NCBI GenBank assembly: GCA_964030475.1
Contig: CAXIPT010000006.1
Location: 3,334,926-3,398,925, forward strand
Reading direction: 5' to 3'
Source: Tethya wilhelma
Lineage: Eukaryota; Porifera; Demospongiae; Tethyida; Tethyidae
DNA: 64,000 nucleotides
Below the pieces are notes generated by a model that saw only the letters and a list, made by a program, of their open reading frames with translations, was not told the origin of the DNA and did no database searches. The position numbers and the translations under genes are program-made. Shown here one piece after another: positions 46,997 to 59,869 of the stretch. Each line of letters begins with the position of its first letter. The first letter of the stretch is position 1.

Positions 46997-47700
46997 CAGA
47001 ATACCAGCTTCATTTGTAATTCATCTTGTATTGCCTTGTTGTTTTTATTACTCATCACCTATGGCTATGTTATTATGCTCTTCAGTGTATATATTATAAT
47101 TGCTGCACATTTATTCCCGCAATTATGCAAGCAGTGCTTGCAGAGAAACAGTCATCATCTGATTTATTTTGTATGACGTCATGTTCCCCCCCAAACAACG
47201 AGAGTTTATACTGTTGTTGATGGTCATGAGGTACTAAAAAGGCTATGGATGAATGTCAGATTCTATACAAGCTTGTAGGACTATGAACCAATGGTCAGAC
47301 ACAAACATATGGCTGGACAGAGTCGAATATAATAACTTTCTATTTTATCGCTATGCGTGACTGATTGAGGAACGGAACGAGGAACGCAGCTACACGGTAG
47401 CTCTATCCCTAGTCCTAGCTCTAGCCCTAGCCCTAGCGCTAGCTCTAACCCTAGACCTAGCATTACTACAACATACTATTCTATTCATATCGTTTTTTCT
47501 TCACAATCAACAAGTTCAAGGCAGTAAAGGCACCCGGAGTGCCAGTCCTGTGGGAGGAGTCCCAGTCCTAGGGCAAAGTCTCCAGGGGGGAGGAAATATC
47601 CTTAGACCGGATCCTCCGGGGGAGGAGATTTTACCCGGAGTGAATATCCTATGACACCGGCGTGATCGTGACTTCTTGCTGCAGAATCAGTCTACGGTCA
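46997..47700. other. Intergenic region between SCAPER and the LIM gene
   Basis: AT-rich SCAPER 3' flank. A degenerate CTAGCC/CCCTAG hexamer array lies at about 47400-47462. A GC-rich stretch with repeated GGAGTCCCAGTCCTAGGG-like units occupies 47525-47645 and may be proximal promoter of the next gene. Confidence 0.45.
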
Positions 47701-47701
47701 G

Positions 47702-47708
47702 TATAAAA
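47702..47708 (+). promoter_or_regulatory. TATA box of the Islet-like gene
   Basis: TATAAAA lies 104 bp before the proposed ATG, with a GC-rich block just upstream. This would place transcription start near 47730. Confidence 0.5.
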
Positions 47709-47805
47709 AGGATCCGTGTAAAGATTTCTGATCCATGCAAACGTCTTTGACAACAAATTTGTAGCATTTGAAAGAAGCAGGTGTCCGCAGATATAAACGA
47801 GGAGG

Positions 47806-48492
47806 ATGGAGAACGCGAATTCTAACTGCAACAATGCAGGTTAGTTTGGTTGTGTTTGTGTGTGCCAGTGTGTATATTTGTACTGAGCTATCTAGCTACG
47901 TCTCATTTCGGTGCACGAACGTTTTATACCATCACTGTTTCCGTGCAAGTATAGTTGTAAGAGGTCATAGCAAGACTCCTATCTCGAAAATAACCTTCAG
48001 TTTGTGTGTGAGACTCTGATAAAGAAACTTCTCAAACTCGATTCAGCAAAGCAGACCATTAGCTCCAATTTGCACCCTCTGAGGTACTAGCTGGAGTCCC
48101 AAGAACATGACATGTAGATCCTGGCACAGGGGGAGCTGTGATATAGTTAAAGTGGGGGCAAGGCTTGCCTAGCCTATGTCTCTAAGTGTAGATGCACACA
48201 TCAACCAATGATGATCAGTAATACAATGTTTGAAAAGTGAAGCCTGCACATTTGTAGTACTTGAGCATTGATCATATCCTAAGTGCAGTTTAATTTGAAA
48301 TGAGTCTGTATTTGTATGTATGTGTGTCGGCAGCCTAGCTGGTCCATACTGAGCGGCAGTGTCAAATTCTTGTGATATCATCACTGTAGGTGTTTTGGCT
48401 CCATGTGAGTGTTGTCAAGTCACTCCCTTTTGTGTTGTAGCAATACCTGTATAATATACAGGGACACTATTGAATTGTATAAAGTAGTATGT

Positions 48493-48524
<32 letters not shown>

Positions 48525-50662
48525 CATGTGTTAGTTGTACTGATGTATGTTGAGATTTTTATTTGTACGTATGTACTAGGGTCACTCAGTCTGCTGAGTG
48601 TGCACTGCATGGTGTATGTGTGTGTGAACAGTGTGTTTCATGACACTATATTGCTGTGTGCGTGTGTGTGTCTGCCATCTGATCATTGTCGTGGCAAGTG
48701 TCCATTTCTCAACACTCACTGCATGTCTGTTTTAAACTTGTGAGAAAAGGATTAGAGGCTTAGCACACTGAACAAATTTTTCTCTCCTTGTTTCCCCTTT
48801 GTTTGTTTTGCTTGGTTAAACATCTGAACTAGAATATATACCTTCTTGAGAAGAGTTATGCCTGCTATTAACTGAGTACATAGTGTGTCTATTTTCGTCA
48901 TTTTTAGCATTGTAACATGTATCGATTTTTTGGTGTGTGCATGCATGTGTGTGTGTGCATGTGCATCTTGTGTATACGAGTTACTCAGTGCATGATTAAT
49001 CTGCATGTGTGTGCGTGTGTATGTATGTGTACACAGTTTGTGCTTCCACGTGTGTAGGTGCATGCACTGTGTATGCTATGTTCAAGCATGCGTGCATTAT
49101 ACAACGTATATACCTTCGCGCAAAGTATGTATATATGCATGCTTAATGAGACCCCACAGCACACACACAGTCGATCATGCATCTCGAATATTGTAAAAAA
49201 AAAAGACCATGTATGTATGTCCCTAGCTTTCTTGGTGTAGCCATGCAGCTATACAAGCTTACAACCTAGGCCTGTCCAGACATAATCTTCAAGTATATAA
49301 AATGTAGCCAACACATATAATGGCAGGGCAATCAAGTCATGTGGCTGTACGATGTGCTGTTCTTACTTGTCAATGCATGTTCCCTTCACAGAGGTGAACA
49401 ACATTCAAAAACCTTGAAAGGCAGTAAGTAACTGATAATTACATGTATCCAAGGTTAGCTTGAGAGAGTGCATGCATGGATGCACCAATGCACCAATGTA
49501 CCAATGCACCAATGCAAGCATGCAGAGACTGAAGTGTCCTACTGTCAATTATTGCTATATTTTGTTGTATGTTACGACTTCAAGCAAGCCCAAACTGATG
49601 TTTGTCATCCTCTATAGTAGATACCTGCATATGCATAGTGTTGCATTTATATAATATGCTTGTGACTCTTTGTATAGATAGCTATGGTTCAGGGTGCTCT
49701 GCCTATGCATACAACCAGCTCAATTTCTCACTGATGTATTTGCTTTGCCACACACCAGCCTAATTGAATTCTCTGCACCCTGCATGAGTATAGGCCAGAT
49801 TTGTTTAGCTTAGGCTCAATTTCTTTCTCACAGCTGTCTCTGATCATCATACCTGACCCTCCTCTCCATATATATAGCTCCCTCCCATGTTGACATAGTA
49901 TATACCGCTAGGGGTAATCTTGAAGGAGTGAGCTCATTAATAATAGTTTTTATGCATTGTATCACACTAAAGAAATGATTTTAGCCAGTGTTAAGTATTA
50001 GCAAGTTTGAAATAGTATACTTTTATTGATGGGTGCATGCATTCACCTGTTTCATTGTCTTGATTTTTTTTCCAATTCAACTGACAGACTCTTGAATTGG
50101 CTGGCTGACAAAAAATCTCAATGTTCTTTGAATAGCCTGGCTTGACACAGCAATAGTTCTCGTGACATGAAAGAGAGAGACTGCCCTTGATTGGGCGTGG
50201 GTGGAGGTGGCCTTATCTGCAGTCTGCATCATACCATGTGTGTTTGTGTGTGTGTGCAAAGCCCCAAACCTTCACTCTGAGAAAGACAAACACCACACTT
50301 ACTGCTAGAGAGTGTGTTATGGTGTGGCCTCTGTTTGCATTGGGGTAACCAAGGCTTGACTTGCGGGTGGGCTGTGCATTCTGCTCTGCAGCTGTACTTG
50401 TGGTTGTATGTGTGCAACTGAAAATACAGTACGCTGCCACAATAATACTGTACATACATAAGAGTCTTTGTGTAGTGATCTTTCTAGCTGCCAAAAAAAA
50501 AAAGCTCAGTCCCCCTTCTGTGAACTTAAGAAATACAAAGTGTGTACATCTTCTTATAATGCAAATGCATATCATTTGAATAGTGTAATTTCTTTTTTAA
50601 CTCTCTGTCACTGAACAGTAAATTGCTTTGTGGCATACATATGTACACATCATCTTCAATTC

Positions 50663-50702
<40 letters not shown>

Positions 50703-51365
50703 TTCCAGTCATAGCGAAAACAACTCGCCAACTGCTGCCCTCAAGATTTGTTTCGGCTGCAAAAAGGTCATCGAGGATGACTTTCGTCTCAGAGTCTCCC
50801 CCAACCTTGAGTGGCACGCCAGCTGCCTCACCTGTGCTGAGTGTCAACAAATTCTCGACGAAAGCTGCACCTGTTTTATTAAAGATGGTCTCCCCTATTG
50901 CAGGAAAGATTATATGAGGTGAGTGCATCCACTAGCTTGTGGGTGGTGGGGTTGTACATGGTGTGGGTTAGTAAAGCCTGTTGCTATTATGAGGTGTGTA
51001 TGTGTGGTAAAATTGACTGCATAAGTTAGTAAAACAGTTATTAATGTGACGTGTGTATGTATTTTGGTGAAATTGAAGTTAGTAAAACTTGTTATTACGA
51101 GGTGTGTATATATTTATGGTGAAATTGGCTATTATAAAAATATTTTTTATTATGAAGAAGAGTGACCTTAGTATTCAATGTATATGCATGTGTTGGTGTG
51201 TATATATATAAGGAGATTTGTACGATACATTCTTTCTTGTCGGTGTTGTGTTTGCTACAAGTTCCAAGTTTTTCTTGCTATGATATATCCCAGCCGCTGT
51301 ATATATATATCGGCACAACATGGTATGAGAGTTGTCATAGAGACTACAATAGTACATCAGGACTA

Positions 51366-51399
<34 letters not shown>

Positions 51400-51419
51400 C
51401 GTATGTATGTATGTATGTA

Positions 51420-51450
<31 letters not shown>

Positions 51451-51618
51451 GTGTAATACAAACAGGGTGTATTGTGTTACCTGATAACCCTATCACTGCT
51501 CAAGCGAGGTAGGGATCGGTTTACAAATCTCGAGAAAGCGGATGATGGTTATCGTTGTCAAAATGCACATATCATCCATATACTACTCTATGTCATCACA
51601 CTCAGGTGATTTTGCACA

Positions 51619-51662
<44 letters not shown>

Positions 51663-52953
51663 TAAAAGCAAGAAACTACATACGTCGAGGCTTGTATTGA
51701 TCATTATGCGTTGCACACACACTATGAGCTTAACATGTATACCCTCATATGTGACGAAATTTGCTCAATATCGATTTGCTGTTCTGTATAGCCTTGTAAA
51801 GCATGCTTAATCTTATATTCCACTAGCTGCAATGACGTCCACTCAATATAGAATTGTTTGTTTTTCCGTATGGTCTTGCAAAGCATACAAACAAGACTCG
51901 ATCTTTTAGTCCACATTCAATCCCATTAGTCCGACAAATAAACAGACTGGCTACTTTCATTATAAAAATATTATCGTTACGAAAACCTACTCTCGTACGA
52001 TGATTAAATTTCACGATGTAGAAAAAGGAACAGAATGTGGCCCCACGAAGTCTCTCATAAAGCACAATGATCTCAAACTGGTAGCTATTAGCTAGCGCCT
52101 TAGAAGAGAATAAGAAGGTTGGTAATACGAACATAAAAGAAGGCTGAGTTTGTTCTGTGTGTAAGATCATATCCCACTTACTCGTTGGGTACCCATTTGT
52201 TGTGGTCAACTTTGAAAAACTCAAAAGTATTCTATCATAAATATTATAACCATAGTATGAGTATTGTACTGTATTATTATAGGTTATAAGAAAATGTCAA
52301 TTTATACTTGTAAGATCATTTCCTCATTTCCTTAAAGTTACCCACCGGCACTTTCTCTCTCTCATGCACTCACTCAATCGCTCCCAGTCAGTGTGTGTGT
52401 GTGTGTGTGTGTATGTGTGTGTGTGTGACTTCAGATTTTGTATGTTGTGTATTGGACCCTGAGAAAGGAAGGGAGAGGTCTAGACACAATGAGATGGTAA
52501 TGCATATAGCGTTGTACTTAAGTACATTCTCCTGTCCCGGACGCACCTGTCGTTGTTGTACTGCGTTACATAATCTACACATACCCTCTAAGTTTCAAAG
52601 ACGAGGAAAGGAACTGTATANCTTGATATGTATTATTGAAAGAGCCAAAGTTGGAACTCAAGGGACAATACTGTATATTTCTCAAGACTTTTTTCATTTT
52701 CACTGCTGAATGTACAAGTAGACAAAAACTAGTGATTTTTTTTACAAAAATTGCTATTATTGTTACACACATCTTCTCATACACTCACATACATTTGCTG
52801 AAACACAGGTGTTTCACATGAAATGTTTCTGCTGCTCGACGTGCGAAAAGCAACTCACTCCCGGCGAGCAATTTGGAGTGAGCAATGGCAAGCTCTTCTG
52901 CAAATACGACTTTGACACCCTCAAGCAACAAGAGAGACTTGGGTCGCCAACTG
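47806..52953 (+). CDS. ISL: Islet-type LIM-homeodomain protein, N-terminal exons (incomplete)
   Basis: Transcription factor of the Islet class. Exons on this strand: 47806-47839 ([11 protein letters not shown], phase 1), 50702-50918 (LIM1) and 52809-52953 (second half of LIM2). LIM1 is complete: CFGC, then [19 protein letters not shown] and [16 protein letters not shown]; the DESCTCF signature is Islet-like. The last exon gives [16 protein letters not shown] and [20 protein letters not shown]. The exon for the first zinc finger of LIM2 should start in phase 2 and end in phase 0. It is absent between 50919 and 52808 but fits exactly on the opposite strand at 54296-54371. No homeodomain was found in the window. 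Assignment of the first exon rests on phase, ATG and promoter, so it is less sure. Confidence 0.8.
50666..50699 (+). repeat. (CA)n at the LIM1 exon acceptor
   Basis: A CA run ends ACACAG directly before the exon at 50702. Other tracts in this gene: TG-rich at 48500-48524, (TA)n and (GTAT)n at 51372-51452, (CA)n at 51618-51657, (GT)n at 52391-52428. Confidence 0.9.
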
Positions 52954-53168
52954 GTAAGTGAGTATATACATGTAGCTAGCACGTAGCATCGCATGGTCTC
53001 TCCTCATGGGGAGAGAGTCTAGGAACGAGGCTAGGTCTTTCTTTTGTTACAAAAAAGGTGGGTGGGTTCTACTTGTACATTCAGCAGTGAAAATGAAAAA
53101 AGTCTTGAGAAATATACAGTATTGTCCCTTGAGTTCCAACTTTGGCTCTTTCAATAATACATATCAAG
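52622..53168. repeat. 100-bp exact inverted repeat flanking the LIM2 exon
   Basis: 52622-52721 is the exact reverse complement of 53069-53168. The left arm begins immediately after the n at 52621, and the LIM2 exon at 52809-52953 lies between the arms. The pattern resembles the palindrome at 27803 and suggests a fold-back join. Confidence 0.85.
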
Positions 53169-53621
53169 TGAGCAATACATGGCCCAGTTAGCCATTCAGT
53201 GGCGTGTGTGTGTGTGTCAACATTTCTCAGAGTTTTTGAAGCAATGCAGAGCTAGTATCTATAGTGTGGAAAGCATTCAACAAGTGCAAAGAAAACAAAA
53301 GAACTTGTCACATCTTTCAGCCTTTCACTAAACATGCGGTGAACTCTTTTCTCTCTCTCAATCTAAAGATGATCATGAAAAGGTCAGATCAATCAATGGC
53401 TAAACTGGTGTTTTCTCAAACTCCAGGCAAGTCACAAAAAGGAGCACAAAGAAAAGCCAGAGCTTTGTGGGAAAAGGTGACAAGTCTGAAACAAATGAGC
53501 TATTCTGTAGCCTGAAAATTTCTCATTTCTATCGACTAGAGACATAATATTTATGAAGCAATGTGCATGCAATATACATGTACATGTATCTATAAAATTA
53601 ATGGTAAAATAATATTATACA

Positions 53622-53760
53622 GTACTATACTAGTCTCTGCTCCAATGCCAGTGAGTTCTAATAGCTCAGTGGTAAGAGCATTCGACTAGAATTCGAAAGA
53701 CCTGGATTTGAATCCCAACAATAGATCTTAAGATTTTTTCTAATGGTTTTTCATGTCCAC
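53622..53760 (+). mobile_element. tRNA-derived SINE
   Basis: A-box-like TAGCTCAGTGGTAAGAGCA at 53662-53680 and B box GGATTTGAATCCC at 53704-53716, with the CATTCGACTAG anticodon-arm region between. It is followed by a shared tail (GATCTTAAGATTTTTT ... TTTTTCATG). The A-B spacing fits a tRNA head, but the body extends further than a tRNA gene. Confidence 0.7.
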
Positions 53761-54295
53761 ATGCACATGTAAATGTACATGTGTAGTCTACATGGACAGA
53801 TGGCAAGGAACCCATTGCACTGACCAATGGTTAATTGACCGTTGCCCAACGATCAACCAAGCGTGGACAAAAACTACTCATGCAGAGAGAGACGCACACC
53901 ACAACAAAAACTGAAGCTGGTGGGAAAATAAAAACTGAGCCAGATCATATTTGAAACTCGCGTTCACGAAGCTCAAGTAATAAATGCCTATTCAAAACTG
54001 TATTCACAACCTTGTGTGGTGTCAGTGAGTTGTGAGCCACAAAGTATCAACAATAGCCACATGTAAAAGCACTGCTAGTCAATAGAGCTATACCTTGGCA
54101 TGCTAGCTAGGGGTAGAAAAAGGTTCTAGTTCCATAGACTAGAGCATTACAAGATAAGGGAAGCATATATGAATATGATTAGTGTAATCACTGCAAAAAT
54201 AAAAACAAGCTAAAATACAATAATTATTGTGCATAAGGTCTTAATATTGAAAGAGCTCAATGAGGATGATAATAAAGTGAAATGGTATTAATTAC

Positions 54296-54371
54296 CTGGG
54301 TTTTTGCTCTCATTACAAAGTCAGTATCTGCAATGGTTTCGTGACAAGCAGAACACTTGATGCCGAACAAT
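54296..54371 (-). CDS. ISL: Missing Islet LIM2 exon, on the opposite strand
   Basis: Minus-strand exon of 76 nt between a (CT)n-CATACTCAG acceptor and a CCCAG|GTAATT donor. It reads LFGIKCSACHETIADTDFVM then RAKTQ, matching the Islet stretch LYGIKC..C...ND-FVMRA. It starts in phase 2 and ends in phase 0, exactly what is needed between the plus-strand exons ending at 50918 and starting at 52809. Orientation is therefore wrong relative to the gene. Confidence 0.85.
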
Positions 54372-54376
54372 CTGAG

Positions 54377-54378
<2 letters not shown>

Positions 54379-54420
<42 letters not shown>
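54379..54420 (-). repeat. (CT)n on the minus strand at the LIM2 exon acceptor
   Basis: An AG run on the plus strand is a CT run on the exon's sense strand, placed right before its acceptor. Confidence 0.9.
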
Positions 54421-54423
<3 letters not shown>

Positions 54424-55630
54424 TTAACCAATAATAAAAAAAAACACCCTAACATTTATACAGAAATACAGAGTGACTTGCATGATAAAAATTTAATAAT
54501 GGAAAAAACTCATCCTTCTCACAACTGTTACAGTGAATACATAGAGAATAATGTATGTAACACGAAAATCATTCTGCCTACATGTTTCAAACACACACAC
54601 AGACGTTCTTCACAAGGCAAAACAATGAACAGGAACTGTTGGAAAACAGCACTCACACTACCTACATACCACAGACCAGGCATAAGGTCACTCGTGAAAA
54701 TACAAGACACTTTGAGAACAAAGGTACAGTTCATTGTCGTGCATACAGGTAGGCATGGTGGTGACTCATACAATTGAATTGTGCACCAAATTCAATTTAG
54801 AGTGACCTTCCTCGGCCCTAGTCTTTGGTCAAGCAGACCTCTAACTGGTTTTACTGGTTGAGGTGGTCATTGTCCACAACACACACACAATGTCATGTGC
54901 ACATGGGGTTGTGTTACTGCATGGTACAATGGGGTGTCGGACGTATATATGAGATTGTAGCTATGAATCACTCGTTCTTGCACACAAGCGCTGAGATCAG
55001 CACACTAGTAGCTTCCATTGGTAAGAGACATGAAACAAATGATCACACAGCATGTATACGCCTACATGATAATTGCCTTCCCTATGTATCTCTAATTAGC
55101 ATGATTTGTGGGCATTTTTGAACCCATTCTTGACCCTGCTTCCTCCCTTTTTAGCTTCCTCTCATCCCATACACCACTGACTTCCTGGATAAAGAGGTCA
55201 TGGATGAGAGAGAGGTAAGAAAGGCTTGAGAATGGGGAAAAAAAATACACACACACACACAAAACAAACCAAGGACAAATCACAAAGTACAATTCCAGAC
55301 AATCTGACGGTAGGTGTAGAGGTAGGTGGGAGTGATTTCATCTCAGTGTGGGCTAAAACCATTAAGACCGTATCTTACTATCCTCACACCAACCGCAGCA
55401 TTTATCAGGAAACCTTCACAGATTAGAGGAATCAATGCAACCATGTGAGCTAATGTGTAGGTTGGCTGACTTGTTTTCCTGTCACTGCATGATATACAAT
55501 TGTCATCCAGACTGGCTGGACCCAACAGCAGAATTATATCATAGTAGCTGGAAAAATATCTCCTTATACGTGTAAGAAAGTTCAGGAAGTTGACTAGTGC
55601 CTATTATATGAATAGTAGGCATATAATTAT

Positions 55631-55770
55631 ACTACTATTCTCTGTTCCAATGCCTATGAGTTCTAGTAACTCAGTGGTTTGACTAAAATTTGGAAAACTT
55701 GGGGTTCAAATCCCAGCTAGAATTCAAGATTTTTTTCACTCTGATTTAACTCATGTAGAAATATATGTAT
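55631..55770 (+). mobile_element. tRNA-derived SINE, diverged copy
   Basis: Shares the leader CTACTATTCTCTGTTCCAATG, a decayed A box TAACTCAGTGG (55667-55677), B box GGGTTCAAATCCC (55702-55714) and the CCAGCTAGAATTCAAGATTT tail with other copies. A short deletion removed part of the anticodon-arm region. Confidence 0.65.
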
Positions 55771-58700
55771 GCATATGCACAAATTAGCTTCATGCAGAAA
55801 ACTACAATCTGTGATGTGGTGCAAGCATTGTTTATATTTGGTTAGGCTGTCATTGTTCATCATGGCTAGTTCAAAATTTAAATCTAGTGGGAGTTGAATT
55901 TCTGAGGTTGTCTCTTCTCTCCCAACCCATTGTTTTCAAGTGGACCACAATATGTACGTGTGCGTGTGTGTGTGTGTGGGTATGAAGAAAAACAAACACA
56001 CGACAAAAAAGTACTCTTGTCTTAATTGAATAAATTATGCATACCTTGTATGCATAATGAGTAGCAGGTAAGGCAATGTGTGGCATGTGCTTGACACGTG
56101 GGCGTAGCAATGAATGTCTGAGTCACTGGAGTAGAGTAATAACCAATTGTTACATAGCAAAGTAGGCTGAGCCCACGATACTGTGAGTCATGGGCAGCTG
56201 CAGACTGCTTCAACTTGAAAGAGCCAGCCTGGGAGTGAGAGTTGAGGTCAAAAGACGGTTGTTTCAAGCATGTAGGCGTGTGGGTGCTGGGGGTAGGGGT
56301 AAAAAAGCCTGCGCCCAGAACAATTAAGTTGGCATTCAAGTGTTGTGATACCACCACCACTGTGTGAGTCGTGACAGGTGCTCCAAAGCTCAGTTTGCAG
56401 TGAAAATGTGACCTGTAGGAGCCAGGTGAGTTGCTCACCCACTCCTGGTATGTGTGTGTGGGGAGGTGGGAGCAGTGAGGAGCTGTAGACTCAATTACGA
56501 TGGCTGTCGAGGTTTCCACTTTGGTTTGAAAACGTGAAGGAGGAGGATGAGAGAAGCGTTTGATGATGCTATCTCTCGATCGAATGGGTTTTTCCATCCA
56601 CTACGGTATGCGTGTGGGAACACTCAATTGTCACCTACATAGATAGATCAAGGTTGTATGTATGTATGTATGTATGAAATATATGGGATAGAATCTTTGG
56701 GCGAGGGTATTTCATTTCGTCTGGGCAACGCCTTGATGCAGAGATTGGATGTTGAAGGTTGTGTGTGGATTTTTTTTAAGGACACACTTTTGTGGCTACT
56801 CCGTTTCACTCCAGAAAGGCTGTGATCTGTTTATGTGGGAATGCAGTGGATAATGGACACAGTTCCCAAGGCAATTGTGAAGAGTTGTGGCGTCCATTTT
56901 GTCTAAAAGCTTTTTTCGTGAGGGATGCAACTCGAGGTTAGCAGAGGAAGAGGAACCATACTCATTTCAGTGATGGGTTTAAGTGCTTTGGGAAACGTGG
57001 TGCCACTCAAGTTCCCAAGACAAATAAACAAGAGTAATTAGTCCATTTCTGGCTAAAAGCTTTCGGAGGAAGAGTAAATCTCTTGGGTGCTGAGCTATAA
57101 GATGTGCTTGCACCACTGGTATGCGGACGAGGAAAATCTTAAGAGAGTGGAACTGTTTCCCAAGGCAATTTAAATGGTAACCAAGGCAGTCACTTAAGTT
57201 AAAAGCTTGAAGGAGGAACATAAATTGTTGCTGTGACTTGTAGACTCACATAATACACACTGGTGATGGAGAGAGAGTAATGTGATATTCCATAGATGAT
57301 AAACGTTACATAATATTACACCAGAAATGTTAAATTGCCAATTCCCACATGAATATTATATTGATTTCATACTAGTCTTGAAATTGCAAGCTAACAGGCT
57401 GAAAGAGGAACAATATTACTTATTATTGGCCACTACTAGCGTATGTATGGGTTTGAAGATGGGGCAATTTTTTTTGACACCAAGCTCCAGATGATGTGGT
57501 TTATGGTTAATTGTCCTTGTGAGTCATCCAATGAAGAACAGTGTTAAGTGTGGCCAAGCCAAGAGTAAGGGTGAGAGAGGGAGCAACCAGGGTTAATAAA
57601 GATGGAAGCTAAAAAAGAGGAGCTGGCTCTTTTGAGGCTGCATTTTGGTTAGTTGGATGGGGTGAGCTTCTTTTTGTGAGAGCAAAGGAGAGAGAGTGAG
57701 GGAAATGGCTCAAACCACGTGTACCACACTGTTTCTATGGTAATGTTGTTGTTGCTATTGTTACAGTGACTAGTGAAACCATATGCAAAGAGAGGGAGAG
57801 ATGAGAATACAGCCCAGTATTAAATAATTGGTCATTGTCCACAATATAAATTAAAAAAAAAACAACAAAAAACAGAGAAAAATAAAAGCAAGCAAACAAA
57901 ACAAGTCTAAACACCAACTAGAGGAAGAATTTGTCAAGTGTACCAGCTGCAACTATATAGCTGCAATGTAGAAGCATCAATTGATACAAAATGACTAAAG
58001 ATCATTATACAACTCTCTCATCTTAGTGTGTGTGTGTGTGTGTGTGTATGTGTGTGTGTGTGTGTGTGTGCAACTGACCTCAAAGATATATACAAGCCAT
58101 AGAGCAACAACAGAATTTCAATAGTCGAGCATGAAAAGCCATTCTTCTATCGAGCATCAACCAAACATCAGTGCCATACAATTGCTACACGTGTAGAGGC
58201 CCACTGTCTACTTTGTGTGAAAGAATGCTGATTTCCATTACTACCAATGGCAATTGATAGGTCTATGTAGGGCAGAGTCAATATCAAACCAATAACACAG
58301 AAGCTTGAAAAGAACCCATGCAGAAACTTATTTTAAGGCTAACTAGAAATTTATCAAAAGTACATTTCAGTGCAGTATATAAACCACTAATACAGAAGCT
58401 CAGAAAGAATCCATGCTGAAGCTTATTTTAAGGCTGACTAGAAATTTATCAAAAGCTCAGCAAGTACATTTCAGTGCAGTATATAAACCTAACAAAAATT
58501 ACAATAAATCCTCGATCCATGAGGTGTGCTACAAGGTTATGTTTACCAAAAAGGTGTGGGTGTTAACTTCAAGATATTTTTAAGGCTAGCTGACTCCAGC
58601 TGATCAAAAACTACATATAACATAAGCAAGTACACTCCAGCGCAGTAAACATAAACAAAAAAAAATATCTTGTGTGAGGTCAGCTACAATAGTATGTGCA

Positions 58701-58997
58701 TACCAAAAAGGCTTGCATGATGTTGACTTTAAATTATCCAAGCAATCGCATGCACTGGCTGCAAGTTAAGTACAAACAAGACAAGCACACGTCAACTACA
58801 TGGCTAACTGGAACGCTTCTTGGCAACGCTGTTTCCTGTGAGAAAGGGGAAGTTAGAGACCGGATTCTTGGCACTTGAAAAGACATACCATAGCGTGTTT
58901 GTGTCATGCACTCACCATCTGTTCACTAATAATTTATTTAAAGTTATTCTTATGAAGAGAAGTGGTGCGCAAAGCCAGCTAGCGCTCTCTTTTCTCT

Positions 58998-59057
<60 letters not shown>

Positions 59058-59399
59058 TTTGGAACACTGCAATGATTTTGAGTACAAAAATCAAAATGAA
59101 AAGGAAGTGAAACACGTGTACAATAGATCACTTTGTCAAAATTTTATTAATATATAATTATTATTCTATAAAAGCAATTGAAAGTTTTGGGGTTTTGCCT
59201 TTCTCATACTCGCACAGCTGCCTGGCTATGTAGTGTACATCACACACTACATGGTTTCCATGTTTGCATATTAGCCTTCGTATTATTATACGCCATCCAA
59301 TATAGTAATTACCAAGCCATTAGTGACAACAGAGGAATTTAATCTAAAAAGCTCAAGCTAATTATCATCCATGCATATTATTATATACTGTGTCCACAG

Positions 59400-59441
<42 letters not shown>

Positions 59442-59837
59442 ACACACACACATGCACACACACAACACAACTAAACCTCTAGAAGACTCTTGGTAGTTTT
59501 ACTTTTTGAAAATGGCATAGTTCTGTGGTGGCCAACGAGCATTATCATTGTATGGTGCTTCTTTGATCTATTGTCACTTACATGGCAGAACAAGGTGAAA
59601 GCTTTTTTTGAAAACACCCTCGAAAAATTTCGAGGCAATGTCAAATTCTTTAGCTAGCAGCTGTCTAGGGATTGATGGCACATGTGCGTGTATGTGTGTC
59701 TGTGATAAAGTGAAAGGTTTCACTTTTCAGGCAGACTTGTAGTTGTAGTTGCAATGAAATAAAACACCCACTGCAATTGAATAATATATCAATTCTTGCA
59801 TGTAGCCTTCAATGTCTAGGAGCCCACACACACACAC

Positions 59838-59869
<32 letters not shown>

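Noticed and set aside
49480..49516. Short tandem ATGCACCA repeat as a possible CRISPR-like or CCAAT array
   Set aside because: Only four 9-bp units without spacers in a eukaryotic intron; a simple minisatellite.
50919..52808. Search for the LIM2 exon on the plus strand
   Set aside because: No frame with C-x2-C and FVMRA-like sequence was seen here; the exon is at 54296-54371 on the minus strand.
53264..53515. 83-codon plus-strand frame with a basic end
   Set aside because: No domain, no convincing splice sites, located between assembly joins.
53662..53716. tRNA gene candidate
   Set aside because: A and B boxes are present but decayed, no cloverleaf acceptor stem could be drawn, and the same sequence continues into a SINE body.
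56520..56540. TGGTTTGAAAACGTGAAG, resembling the WFQN motif of a homeodomain
   Set aside because: The frame reads WFENVK without the flanking helix 3 residues and is closed soon after; no homeodomain exon is supported.
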